Assembly (NCBI RefSeq): GCF_000006565.2
Contig: NC_031472.1
Span: forward strand, 248,001 to 312,000
Length of the DNA stretch: 64,000 nt
Source of the DNA: Toxoplasma gondii ME49
Taxonomy: Eukaryota > Apicomplexa > Conoidasida > Eucoccidiorida > Sarcocystidae
Direction: 5' to 3'
Shown here: positions 45,105 through 56,600 of the stretch, in pieces
Layout: every line of letters begins with the position of its first letter
How positions within the stretch are numbered: position 1 is the stretch's first letter
The notes under the pieces: model-generated
Databases searched by the model: none
Seen by the model: the letters and a program-made list of their open reading frames with translations, nothing else
Told to the model about the DNA's origin: nothing
Program-made: the position numbers and the translations under genes

Positions 45105-46800
45105 TCAGACTTGTCTCTTCTACGCTGTCTCCTTTTCGACTTAAAGTCGCCTCTTTCTCAGCTGGTTCCTAGATCTCCCTGTCTCGTCTACACAGTCTCT
45201 TTTTCGACATAGACTCGCCTCTTTCTCAGCTGGTTCCTAGATCTCTCTGTCTCTTCTACGCTGTCTCTTTTTCGACCCAGAGTCGCCTCTTTCTCAGCTG
45301 GTTCCTAGATCTCACTGTCTCTTCTTCATAGTCTCTTTTTCGACACAGAGTCGCCTGTTTCTCAGCTGGTTCCTAGATCTCTCTGTCTCTTTTACGATGT
45401 CTCCTTTTCGACTTAGACTCGCCTCTTTCTCAGCTGGTTCCTAGATCTCTCTGTCTCTTCTACACAGTCTCTTTTTCGACATAGACTCGCCTCTTTCTCA
45501 GCTGGTTCCTAGATCTCTCTGTCTCTTCTACGCTGTCTCTTTTTCGACCCAGAGTCGCCTCTTTCTCAGCTGGTTCCTAGATCTCTCTGTCTCTTCTACG
45601 CTGTCTCTTTTTCGACTCAGACTCGCCTGTTTCTCAGCTGGTTCCTAGATCTCTCTGTCTCTTTTACGATGTCTCCTTTTCGACTTAGACTCGCCTCTTT
45701 CTCAGCTGGTTCCTAGATCTCTCTGTCTCTTCTACACAGTCTCTTTTTCGACATAGACTCGCCTCTTTCTCAGCTGGTTCCTAGATCTCTCTGTCTCTTC
45801 TACGCTGTCTCTTTTTCGACCCAGAGTCGCCTGTTTCTCAGCTGGTTCCTAGATCTCTCTGTCTCTTTTACGATGTCTCCTTTTCGACTTAGACTCGCCT
45901 TTTTCTCAGCTGGTTCCTAGATCTCTCTGTCTCTTCTACGCTGTCTCCTTTTCGACCCAGAGTCGCCTCTTTCTCAGCTGGTTCCTAGATCTCACTATCT
46001 CTTCTTCATAGTCTCTTTTTCGACACAGAGTCGCCTGTTTCTCAGCTGGTTCCTAGATCTCTCTGTCTCTTTTACGCTGTCTCTTTTTCGACTCAGACTC
46101 GCCTTTTTCTCAGCTGGTTCCTAGATCTCTCTGTCTCTTCTACGCTGTCTCTTTTTCGACCCAGAGTCGCCTCTTTCTCAGCTGGTTCCTAGATCTCTCT
46201 GTCTCTTCTACGCTGTCTCTTTTTCGACTCAGACTCGCCTCTTTCTCAGCTGGTTCCTAGATCTCTCTGTCTCTTCTACGCTGTCTCCTTTTCGACCCAG
46301 ACTCGCCTTTTTCTCAGCTGGTTCCTAGATCTCACTATCTCTTCTTCATAGTCTCTTTTTCGACACAGAGTCGCCTGTTTCTCAGCTGGTTCCTAGATCT
46401 CTCTGTCATTTTTAACATATCTCCTTTTCGACGTAGACTCGCCTTTTTCTCAGCTGGTTCCTAGATCTCTCTGTCTCTTCTACGCTGTCTCTTTTTCGAC
46501 CCAGAGTCGCCTCTTTCTCAGCTGGTTCCTAGATCTCACTGTCTCTTCTTCATAGTCTCTTTTTCGACACAGAGTCGCCTGTTTCTCAGCTGGTTCCTAG
46601 ATCTCTCTGTCTCTTTTACGATGTCTCCTTTTCGACTTAGACTCGCCTTTTTCTCAGCTGGTTCCTAGATCTCTCTGTCTCTTCTACGCTGTCTCCTTTT
46701 CGACTGAGAGTCGCCTCTTTCTCAGCTGGTTCCTAAATCTCTCTGTCTCTTGTTCACAGTCTCTTTTTCGACTCAGACTCGCCTGTTTCTAAGCTGTTTT
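45105..46800. repeat. Minisatellite: about 25 units of exactly 68 bp
   Basis: The core CTCAGCTGGTTCCTAGATCT recurs with GGTTCCT positions at 45164, 45232, 45300 and onward to 46728. The 23 intervals average exactly 68 bp, and sampled interior copies fall on the same 68-bp grid. A degenerate 25th unit (AAGCTGTTTTGAGAC) follows at 46796. Each unit also has a variable segment ending in TTTTTCGAC or CCTTTTCGAC and then GACTCGCC or GAGTCGCC. 68 is not a multiple of three, and each unit carries a TAG, so the array is not coding. It lies between the BSD gene 3' end and the 3' end of the minus-strand membrane protein gene. Confidence 0.97.
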
Positions 46801-47903
46801 GAGACTTGTGTTTCGCTTCTAAGCTGTCTCGTGGACGTGACTGTCTGTTCCAAATGGGTGAGGCAAGGGTCACATGAGATGTGTCTTGCGCCAGAGACAT
46901 GCGGCCGCGAAACTTGGCTGGTCGCGGCAAACAGAAGAAGAGACCGCGCGGCGATGCAGGACCTAGATTTTATACGTACTCTTCTGTCGAGCTTTCTATC
47001 GTCCGGAAGTCGGCGCAGAAGATACGTTTGGGCTGCGTCTTGCGGGGCGCGCGTTGAGGCAGGTTTCCAACGGCCCAAACGCAGACGAGGGAAATCCGCA
47101 GTCGAATGTTTTTTCGTTCAACGTTTGCTGCGCCTTCAAGTGGTGCCCTGGGGGCCTGTTCTTTCAAAGAACTACGGACAGCGACACTGGAAACTCGGCT
47201 TCTTGCGTGTCTTGGCCCACGCGGGAGGGTCGCGGTTTCCACTCTCTGAAAACCTGAGAACTGGCGACCGACAGGCATAGAAAAAAAGCCGCTTCGCCAC
47301 TTTCCCTGGATACCCACTTGCGTCAACAGTCGAGCGATAGCCTGTCGGCTTGCCTCGCACAGTTGTGCGTCGTTGTTGTTCTCTCCAGATCTTCTCTCCT
47401 GATCCCGTTGCCCTGGCCGAGCGACCCGACAAGCTTCGCAGGCGAACGCAGAACAACAGAACCCACTGAAAAATGGGGAAAAGGACCTTCCCTTTCTTGT
47501 CCCTCGGGCGTTTCGGTGTGTCACTTTTCGGTGCCTCCGTTCGCACGCAGAGGTTCCCCACTTTGCCTCTCTCTCTGCGTTGCCCGTTGCGAAAGCCTTT
47601 CGGGGAAGCGATAGGTCTCTCCGTCTTCCTGTCGGAAAAGCTCGGAAGGTCAGAAGCGAGCCGTTACGCAGCAAGACTGCGTGGATGTGTGCTCAGCCTT
47701 GGTCCAGACTGAAGCGCGGGAAGTTTCTCGAGTCTGCGAGCGTGAGGGACCTGTTTCTCGCTCTCCACGCGCAAGGAACTCCGGTTCAAAAGAAGCGCCA
47801 CTCAGAAGCGGAGGTTCGCCGCGCGACTCGGACCGCAGGCCGTGAGTGTCGAGAACTGCAGATTTCTCGACGTTCTCTTTCCGCGGACGCGCCTTTTTCC
47901 CGG
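46801..47903. other. No supported gene; likely 3' region of the membrane protein gene
   Basis: Open frames occur on both strands but lack recognisable domains. The region probably carries the 3' untranslated part of the minus-strand gene ending at 47904. A CAACAG|GTGCGC donor-like site just before that stop leaves room for a further exon here. Confidence 0.4.
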
Positions 47904-49541
47904 CTATTCCCCGCGCACCTGTTGACGCGCGGATCTCTCGCTTCGGCGCTCTGCGGCGCCCGCCCCCTTCTGGAACGTCTCTCGCGAGGACGCTACGCGG
48001 AGCAGGGTCGAGACGAAGGTCGCCGTCAAGAAGGCGTCCATGACGAGATACCCCCATGCTTGTTTCACGCTTCCCGACCCACTTAGGAAGAACACAAGAC
48101 TCAAGGTTCGCAGAGCCAAGTGGTGCTGCGCGACGCTCCAGACCGTCTGGACGACCTCTCGCCTCCGGCTGCCGAAGGCGCCTCTGTGGAGGTCGAAAGC
48201 CAAGATCGCCAGCGGCGCGGTAGCGAGCGCCCAGCCGGTCAAGAGAACCACAGGCTCGACCTGCGGCAGGAACTTTCGCGGCGTCACCAAGCGGAGACCG
48301 AGCGCGACGAACGTGAACGCGAGGCCCGCCGCCGCGCTTCCCACGATCAACACTTGCCTCGGTAACACAGCGCCGAAAAGCTTCTCCACCGCTCGCACGA
48401 CGCGACAAACGATCGCGTACATTTGCCGCGCCACCTGATCCGCCAGGGCAACGAGCGACCCTGGGGTGTGGAGCTCCCGAAGGAAGAGCAGGAAGAAGCG
48501 AGGAACCGTGACTCGGTGTGGGATGGCATCCACGAATGCGTCTACCAAGGCGCGCCCGCGATGCTGCAGCTCCGCGCGAGCCACAAGCCACCCGACAAGC
48601 TGCAGCGCCACGGCAAACACTGCGGTGGACAAAGTCAGGGTGCCCGCGAGTCTCGCACCAGACTTCCATGTCAGGGGCTGGCTGCGCGACCTCTGAGACA
48701 CGAAGCTCCTCTTCGACAACGACCTTAGCTCGGTGGCGCCGTGAGCGACAGCCGTCGCTGGAGACAGCACTCTCTGGGTGCCAGCATTCACACCCTCCGA
48801 AGCTCTCGCACTCGGGTCGTCGCCTGCGCGTTCCTCCTGCCCAGCCACCGGCGCGCTTGTCTCCGTTCCTTGATCTCTTGGTTCCTCAGTGTCATGCTTC
48901 TCTTGCGTCTTCTTTTCGCGGCCTGCGTCTTCGCCACTCTCCCTCACCGTCTCCAGATGAAGAGTTTGCACTCCGTCGGCTCCGGGGCCGCCGAGGACGC
49001 GAGCAGTCTCCTCAGCCGCCTCGCGGCCGGGCTCCTCCAAACGGTTCATCGTTTCGCTCGCCTCTCGGGCAGACGCCGCTTCCACGTCCGCATCTTCCTC
49101 GTCAGACTCTGGAGATGCCGCCGCGTTTTCGTCTGGACCTGTGGACGCGCGAGACCCGCTCTTCCTCCGCAGGCGGGGCAGGACAGCAACGGAACCTGGC
49201 GGCGCGACTGGGAGACTCTGCTCGCCTTCTTCAGCATCTCTTGAGGCAGAGGCCGTTTCGCTCGCGCTTCTCGCGAACGGGTGCGAGAAGTATGAGTGCT
49301 CTGTCTGCGACTCCAGGTCCCGGTCTTGAGTGGAGTCAAAATGACCCTGAGCGCGTTCAGGCGGAAAACTCACCTCCGCATCCCTCGGTTCCACGGCAGT
49401 CTGTCTGTTCTCAGACTGGGCATCCCCCTCCGCAAGCAGACAGAGACCCAGGAGACACCAGAAGCCGAGGCGCACCCGAGTCGAGCTCCCTCTCCGGACG
49501 CGCGAAACGTCACTCACCTTCAGTCGCCGCGGGATCTCCAT
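47904..49541 (-). CDS. Signal-peptide multi-pass membrane protein, family unrecognised
   Basis: An open frame of 545 residues from ATG 49541. The N-terminus has basic residues, then LGFWCLLGLCLLAEGDA, a typical secretory signal with a likely cleavage after GDA. About 250 polar, acidic residues follow (Glu/Ala/Ser-rich, probably disordered). At least four hydrophobic segments then appear: LTLSTAVFAVALQLVGWLVA, VLIVGSAAAGLAFTFVALGL, VVLLTGWALATAPLAILAF, and TLSLVFFLSG followed by AWGYLVMDAFLTATFVSTLL. An amphipathic basic stretch (RFFLLFLREL, MYAIVCRVVRAVEKLFGAVL) lies between the first two. The tail is basic. No transporter or enzyme family was recognised; a secretory-pathway or plastid membrane location is inferred only from the leader. 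Eight codons after the start, AAG|GTGAGT is a perfect donor match, but the signal peptide lies beyond it, so read-through is preferred. A TGAGACG motif lies at 49732, about 190 bp upstream. Confidence 0.68.
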   Translation of the reverse strand: MEIPRRLKVSDVSRVRRGSSTRVRLGFWCLLGLCLLAEGDAQSENRQTAVEPRDAEVSFPPERAQGHFDSTQDRDLESQTEHSYFSHPFARSASETASASRDAEEGEQSLPVAPPGSVAVLPRLRRKSGSRASTGPDENAAASPESDEEDADVEAASAREASETMNRLEEPGREAAEETARVLGGPGADGVQTLHLETVRESGEDAGREKKTQEKHDTEEPRDQGTETSAPVAGQEERAGDDPSARASEGVNAGTQRVLSPATAVAHGATELRSLSKRSFVSQRSRSQPLTWKSGARLAGTLTLSTAVFAVALQLVGWLVARAELQHRGRALVDAFVDAIPHRVTVPRFFLLFLRELHTPGSLVALADQVARQMYAIVCRVVRAVEKLFGAVLPRQVLIVGSAAAGLAFTFVALGLRLVTPRKFLPQVEPVVLLTGWALATAPLAILAFDLHRGAFGSRRREVVQTVWSVAQHHLALRTLSLVFFLSGSGSVKQAWGYLVMDAFLTATFVSTLLRVASSRETFQKGAGAAERRSERSARQQVRGE

Positions 49542-50798
49542 TGTGCGAGAGACTCCATCTGCGCGTCTCCAGCCCCCAGAACGCGGGTGCGGGGCACCCC
49601 AGCAGGGTCAGCGAAGCACGCGCTCTGCTGTCCGCGGCGGAGAGAGAGTTCAAGGGAGAAAACGCAGGGAACAGCCGACCTCCAGAGAAACTCAACTCTC
49701 ACCAATGCGAGCGCCCAACCTGGCTTGTCTGTGAGACGCCCTCTAGAGGTCCCCCGTCGAGGCAAAGTCGTGGATTGTCAAATGGAAGCTCTCTGAGGAG
49801 AAAAGCGCCATGGGCCGCATTGGAGGCTCGTCCACGCTTGAGAGCGCGAAAGAAGGCAAGGACGCCGTCTTTTGCCTTCCCTCACCCGCATCCAACGTAG
49901 TGTAGACTCGAGGGAGGACGGCGAGAAAAAGGGAGCCTTTTCTGTTCGCACAGACGACTGTTTTTCTTCATTCCACGAGCGCCGAAGCGACTCGGAAACG
50001 GCGGCTACCTGTCTAGACGGAACTTGGGAGCCACTGGGAAGAAGGGTCGATGGTCGACCTAGCGGCCCGTCACGCTCTTCAGTCGAGATCCTGTGGCTGC
50101 TGGTGCTTGAGGTCGGCCCAACGGTGCGAAGTGTGTTTCAAAGAGAAGGAAAAACGGACAGTCCTCTCTCACCCGTAGGGAATCCAACCGGGATCGTGTA
50201 TAAAACCGGAGCAGCCCAGAGGGTCGCTCGCCGCTTTCCTGTCTTCACACACACTCTCGACAGAAGGATAGCCTCTCCGACCCCTCACCGCGCACCGTTA
50301 GCGTCTTTCAGAAACCACTCGGCAGGGTGTCTGTACCGTTCAGATGAAACTCGGAAACGAGTTTCTTCAATCGGTCGCGAAACGGAGAGAGGTTGACGCC
50401 TCGCGGACCGGGAACTTCCCTTTCCTGGTCAGGGTTTAGGGTGCGTGCGGCAGCGAGTGCGCAGAAGCCACAAGAAAAGTTTCTCTGCGTGCAAAAGGGG
50501 AGATGCCCGCTGGTTTCGCAGAGTGGAGCCAAAAAAAAAGCTTCTGAAAAGGAAAGACCACGTGTGTCGCTTTCTGCGCGAAGGTGAAAACGCAACCCAC
50601 AGTCGCGCCTTCCCCAGATCCAACCCCGCTGAGAGCAGAGGCTTCCGGCAGCGCCGGTGTCGTCCGCCTGTCTGAAGATGTTGTCTGGCGACCGCAGAAC
50701 TTCCCGGGTGTGCAGCTGGCCGATCGGCGGCGAAACATTCTGTAGAAGGCGTAAAAAGCGAGGAAAGAAGATTGCTTTTGCGGCGCGAAACCCCGCAA

Positions 50799-50814
50799 GC
50801 CCGCCGAGGCGGGC
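50799..50814. repeat. Short GC hairpin
   Basis: GCCCGCC and GGCGGGC form a 7-bp perfect inverted repeat around GA. Confidence 0.8.
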
Positions 50815-51441
50815 ACCTTCTACAGCACAGTGACTTTCGACGGGTGCGGCTGTGTCGATTCGGTAACGCAGAAGACGCGGAAAGAGTGTGCACCGAGGAA
50901 AAATCTCAAAGGACAAAGTCGGTAAGAAGAGTATGGACGAACACACAACGAAACATAACTCCACCTTCGAGAAGAATGCCCTAAAGATTCCATGAACGTC
51001 CACGCGAAAAGAGTCGCGAACCCCCGCTCCTCTCCGCCGCGGCCTCTGGCAAACCACCAGCCGAGCCGCCGCGAGTCTTTGTGGCGCGGACCCTCATGGT
51101 CACTTTCCCCATTTGTTGAGAAAAGAATTCACGACAGACGGCAACGTAGAGGAATACGAAAGAGCAGAGCCAATCGGGGCTTTTCTTCCAAGGAAAATAG
51201 GCAGAATGACTCTCCGGGTCACTAGTGATCTCGCACCAGCTACCTTATTGGCACACTGAGTTGGTGTGGCGGGACCTCCGTGGCTCCTCCGAGTGGCATC
51301 TGAAACTGCGCGGTCACCTTTATCGAGTCTTTGTTTTGGTCGTCCGTTTCACGTACTAAAGCTCAAGTTTTTCCACTGGAAACCGAGACTGGCCCGACAG
51401 AGTCTTTGGACAGGACGGCTTTCTTGCCTCTCCCCACTCTC

Positions 51442-51461
51442 CGCCCGCCTTCAGGCGGGCG
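51442..51461. repeat. Short GC hairpin
   Basis: CGCCCGCC and GGCGGGCG form an 8-bp perfect inverted repeat around TTCA. The arm nearly matches that of the hairpin at 50799. Confidence 0.8.
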
Positions 51462-53608
51462 CCACCAGCTGGGGCGCTCTTGCTATGCCCTTCTCGTGGT
51501 TTCTCGGTGAAAAAAAGGCGAGGAAAGATGCAAAAGAAAGGAAACAGTGAAGTTCCGAAAGTGGTGTCTCTGAGGGGTGGTCACCCCGGGGGAAATAGTT
51601 CCCTCCTGTTGGCAGTAGGGTGTAGAAAAGTGGGGACGAGGTCACCTTTGTGTGTGTGTGGGACATGCATCACCATGTGTCGTTTGTCCCGCAAGCAAAA
51701 CAAGAACAGGGGAGTTTTTTCCTTGAAAGAGGACGGGAAACCCGGCAAAGAGAGTCCAAACGGTTTTAGGTAAACAAGCGACCGAGCCCTCAACGTTTTG
51801 GTGTCACGCGAAGCTTCGCAAGCCAGCCACAAGCTGTAGCCTGACTGTCAGGACTGGGCCTGAGAGAGCAGGGAAAGTACGGGAGGAGGCTAGATTTCTG
51901 AAATGATTTGCGTGCAAGAAATCTTCGGCGGGCGCATGCTGTCCTCTTACATTCAGGACGGTCCGCTTTCATGTTTCGAACGAGAAATCTGGCGGGTCAA
52001 CAAACACGAAGAAGTACCGCTGACTGCAGTTTCCGCCGTTCGAGGGGGGTGGCGCCAGCAGATGGTTTCAGCCAAAAAATCAAAGAGAGACTTTGTTTTT
52101 GGCACTCTTCACGCATCACTAGAGCAGTCTTCGTCGTCTAGCACTCCACATTTCTGCAGAGGTTCCTTCTGATAGATCAACAGGTCGCCGTACACGCCCG
52201 CGCTACTCCTGCCGGCGCCGTTGACTGATCTGAGGGCGAGATGCGTAGTGAAGGCGCAGCACTTTGCACCTCAAAAGAGTCGATTGGCCGCATCCAAACC
52301 ACGTTTCATCGTTCCCCTCGCGGAAAACGTTGATTCGATCTCGTCCGCAGTCGAACCGTCCACAATTATTTCGCACTTTCCACCCTCCAGGCCGTCTCGC
52401 GACCACCCCTCTCCAGAGCCGGCGCGGGACACCGCACGACCGCGTTGAGGACCGCCTTGGGTTCCTGCCCGCTTTTTTCGGTTTCGAACGGAGACAGGCG
52501 CTTCGGTGCCACAGTCAATGCACTGTGCTTGCTCTTGCTCTGAATCTGGAGCGCTTTTCTAGTAGCTTATGACCAAGATAATCTGCCCGTTGCACGTTCC
52601 ATGAGTAGCCGTGCTGCCGTTCGATCCTGTTCATCTCCAACGCATTTTTAGGTCCTAGCTCGCCGCTTTCAAAAGAGCAGCGAAAACAACACGAATCGCG
52701 CGTTTGTGTTAAAGCCCTGCCGACACACGTCTCGGCAGAGAGCGTCTGCCGAATTGCTGGCCGCGAACGATTCCACGGATTTCCTGCGGGCTTTTGCGCC
52801 CTGGAGCTGGTTCACAGTCCCCGTCTTGTTTCCACGCAAAAAAGTTGACTTCCAAGTTTTCTCTAGGAAGTGTATTCTTTCCCCTCTGTCGAGAGTGGAG
52901 AGACAGAACGGAGTACGCACTGCAGATGACGACGAACAGGAGGACTCTCGATGACAGAACGTTCAGCCTCGCGAAGAGCGAAAGTGAAATGAGCCCAAAG
53001 CAACGTGTTCTTCGACCTTTCAGTCGAGATACGGCGTCCTGCCCTTATTAGACAAAAATGTTCTGCACTGCCTTGCTCCCCACGAACGTCTGAGGCTTGT
53101 GGGCGCCGAAGTTCTCGTGGATTTCCGTCTTCCGTTTGACATCACCGCCATGCGTATCGGCAATTGCTTTCCGCCCGAGAGTTCCTCGCCTCGCTAGGTT
53201 ACGTTCTGATTTAACCCACCGAGCCCACCCTCAAGATGATGCCGCGTAAATCCTGAATGTGACGAGTCAATGGGATTATCGCACGTCACAGTTGTTTCCT
53301 CCGACGTTCTGCTGCCCCCTGCCGCGCGACTGATCAGTTGCTAGCCAAGTGTCCGTGAGCCTGTCAAGTTTTGTGGAAGTTTTCTCTCCGCTGTGTGTCG
53401 AGTTGTGCATGACTTTTTTCTGCGGAGGGTCTGTGAGTGTCGAGATCACCTCAGTTGAACGCGCTGGTACGTTGCCCGTCGCGTGTGGGCCTCCACGTTT
53501 TCCTTCGGGACTCGCGAGGGCATTTGCGCAGAAGAACGTTGCACGCGTTAGACCTCTAAAAACTGGTCTCCTGAGCCGTGTCGATTTTTCGACGAGAACT
53601 TCGGAAAG

Positions 53609-56600
53609 ATGGTGTTCCCGCCATTTCCTCAGTCCTTCTCGCCTCCACACTCGTCCCCACGGCTTTCCTGTCGTTCTGGCCACGAGACGAAGTCTCAGGA
53701 GAGCGTAAGCAACAGTCATGCTCAGTTTTTGGGAGGCCTCTCTGCATGCCTAGTTCCAGAGAAATTCAAGACTATGCCGAACTCTGCCTTGGGGAGTCTT
53801 GCGTTTGACCCTGCTCGTGACTCTCCCGCAGGTGAAGCGTCGAGCGCTTCTGGCTTAACTTTGCCGCTTCTCCGTTCAACTTTGGACAATCATGTTCCCT
53901 CTTTTTCTGCCCATTGGTCTCCGTCTCCTCCGTCTCTTTCTACGCGCAGTACCTGGAACGGAGAACCTGTCGAGTTCTCACTCACTCCAGCGTCCCCGTG
54001 TAAGTCTGCAACGCCGCTGTTGAGTTGCGTTGTTGCTCCCTCAACCCCGCCGTCCACTGCTTCTTCTCCCGTTTCCGGCGGCAGATCTTCTACTCAGTCT
54101 CTGCATTCTTTAACGCACTCGGGGTCCACGGGCATCCCAGCTGGATTCGAAAAAACTCGCAGATCTCAACCGCGAAAGGCAAACGAACCGCGCCGGTGTC
54201 ATCGTCGATCTCGCCCTCCGCGGCTGGCGGCCTCCAGTTCCCCTGACTGCAGAGCTCTTCTCTCAGAAAACAAGCCGAGTGTCGTCTCGGGTGCTGTGAC
54301 ACCACGTCTTCTTCGCGCTCCAAAGTTTGCATCGTTTTCTCGCATCTCACAGCTCGCCAACGCAAGGGAGTGCCGCCCTTCGAGCTCAAGCAGTGACGGC
54401 TTTCCTACCGCTTTCTCTTCGTCTCCTTTCTCGGCCAAACCGTGTGCGCCCTCGCACTTCCGGCTCCTCGCTGCTTCCAGTTCTGCCAGGGGGTTCTTCA
54501 CACTGCCTGCCCTGGTCCAGCCTCCTGCGTCGTGGAGGCAAAGGCGGCGATCAGCTTTTCTTGCGTTCCTCGTCTTTTTCTTCTGCCTGTTTCTCTTTTT
54601 CGGAGTTCTTCTGCCGCACACTCGAGTTGAACAACTGAGGCAAGTCATGCACATGAGTCGGAAGGGAACTGGCGCTCTGAGCAGAAATGTCGACATCGAC
54701 AAAATCTCACTACCTGGGGAAACGCGCAGCAGCCACGTTGTGGCTGTCGGGGGCATCAAGCTAGACGGCAGCTACACAAAAAAGGCGCAGCGAGACTCAC
54801 CCGTCAGGGGCGAAGTCGACGGGCGCCGAGAAGCCTCGGAGGATCCTTCCGTTTCTGCAAATCCACATCCGACGGACTCTGCGCGGACAACGTCGCCTTC
54901 TGCTGATGACCAAGGCAACATGGCACACGGCGTTTCTTCGCCAGTTCTGGCGACTTCTCTGCAGTCCAGGGATTCCACCGAGTCATCAAGCCCTTTAGGT
55001 CCGCCGCGGTCGGACGGTCGTGTCCTGGCCGATTCGCTGTCTGTCTCGCGCCTCCCTCTCGCGCTGTCTTCGCTGTTCTCGCTTCCCCCGATCTTCCTCT
55101 TTCTCCTCTTCGTTTCGATAGGCTGTTGTCTTGCGTGTATCACCATTTCTTCCACTCTCGTGTACAAGCACCTGACAAACTACTACGAGCCGCACCTCCA
55201 GCGCTACGTCTGCCGCATCTGCTTGGTCGGTCCTGCATTTGCCCTCGCCTCTCTCATTTACTTTGCTCACACCCTCCTGAGCATTTCACCCGAGTCTGAT
55301 CCCACCTTGTCGGCCGCCTCTCTCGCCTCGAACTTCGCGTTTTGGTCAGCAGCGCCGCCGGCTGCTGCTTCAAGTCTGGCCGCGGTAGGTGGGGAAGCCG
55401 GAGAAGCCTTTGCGCGCTCGAGACGCCTCCCCCTGAATGCTGCGGTGCCCTTCAAGGACTCGCTTTCGACCCTGATCGCCGGAACTGATGAACCAGTTTC
55501 CTCTGGAGCTCGACTGGAGGAGGTTTTTATCGACTTTCTCCGAGACCTCGCGCAAGCAGTCGCCCTCTACAGCTTTCTTGTTCTCATGATCAACTGCTGT
55601 GGTGAGGAGACGAGCGTTTTGGTTGTGAGCTTCCGGGAGGACTACCAGGCTTTTGTTGTCAGCGCGTTTCCATGGAAAGCACGAACTTCGCACTTTTCGC
55701 AGGACAATTAGCTGTGAATGTACCAACATTCAAGAGCGACGGACGAGACCTGGAAGGAAGGCCGAGACAAGGACAGAAAACGCTTCCTTAGAAGAAGGCT
55801 GCTGCCTTTGTGAATAGCGCATTCATCGCATGTTGTGGTCGCTTCTGTCGCTGCTAGTACACGTGGTAACACCATTTATAACACCATTTAATGCGTGACA
55901 CCTATACCGTACTCGATAAGGAGTAACTTCTGCATGTCTTAGGAAACTACAGTTCAACTCATTCAGCTTCGACTCAGTGAATCGCCACTGCTTTCGAGGT
56001 CCACGGTGTGTCCGTGGATCTGCAAACATCTGCGTAGTGTTTTGTGTGCTCCTCAGTCACGCACCTACCACGTTTTAGGCTACGAATTTTCACCCACAGA
56101 TTCGCCGCATCTCCGGACTGCCCAGAGCGCCTTTCGCTCCCCTGCGAACCGCGAACTCCAGTTCGCCGACTGTCTTCTTCTCGAGTGTCGAATTGCTCTC
56201 AGTCGCTCGACGACCGCTTGTGTGCTTCACGCTTCTTTTGGCAGTCTGTGTCTTGCGCCAGGAAACGATCGCTGCATCTCCATGGCCCTCGCCTGCGACC
56301 CGAAGCTGGTGAAGCCGGTGCCGCCATTCAATCTGTTCTTTCCTTCTTTTCATCCTGGGCCGCACATTCTCCGTTACCTCAAAGTGGGGGTCATGCAATT
56401 TGTCCTCGTCGTCCCTCTTGTCGGCATCGTCTCTCTTCTCCAGGCTCTCGCGATGAAACCTGGTGCAGCGCTCTTCGTTGCCTCGGCGGTTTCTCCTCCA
56501 CCTGTTTTCCCACCGGTCTCAAACGCGACGCCGGCGGCACCTCGGTTACGACCGGAAGAAAGCCTCCCGGCGACGAGGCCGCCTTCCTTTTTCTCCCTTG

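Larger units (their letters stand above)
49542..53608. other. Divergent intergenic region, no gene seen
   Basis: This 4 kb separates the minus-strand multi-pass protein gene from the TMEM184-like gene and should hold both promoters and 5' leaders. It contains two GC-rich hairpins (50799-50814 and 51442-51461). Overlapping open frames on both strands near 50300-51050 have no recognisable domain. Confidence 0.45.

Noticed and set aside
45105..46800. CRISPR-like array
   Set aside because: The 68-bp units are contiguous tandem repeats with no unique spacers, in a eukaryotic nuclear context.
48518..49900. Open frame of 460 codons on the plus strand
   Set aside because: It is antisense to the signal-peptide multi-pass protein. 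Its translation is Arg/Pro/Ser-rich without hydrophobic or domain structure, as expected from a GC-rich shadow.
50432..50441. GGGTTTAGGG, a match to the coccidian telomere repeat TTTAGGG
   Set aside because: Only one unit is present, with no array or degenerate flanking copies; chance or a trivial remnant.
50308..51057. Minus-strand frame of 249 codons
   Set aside because: It has no domain, overlaps other frames on both strands, and lies in the likely 5' leader region of the multi-pass protein gene.
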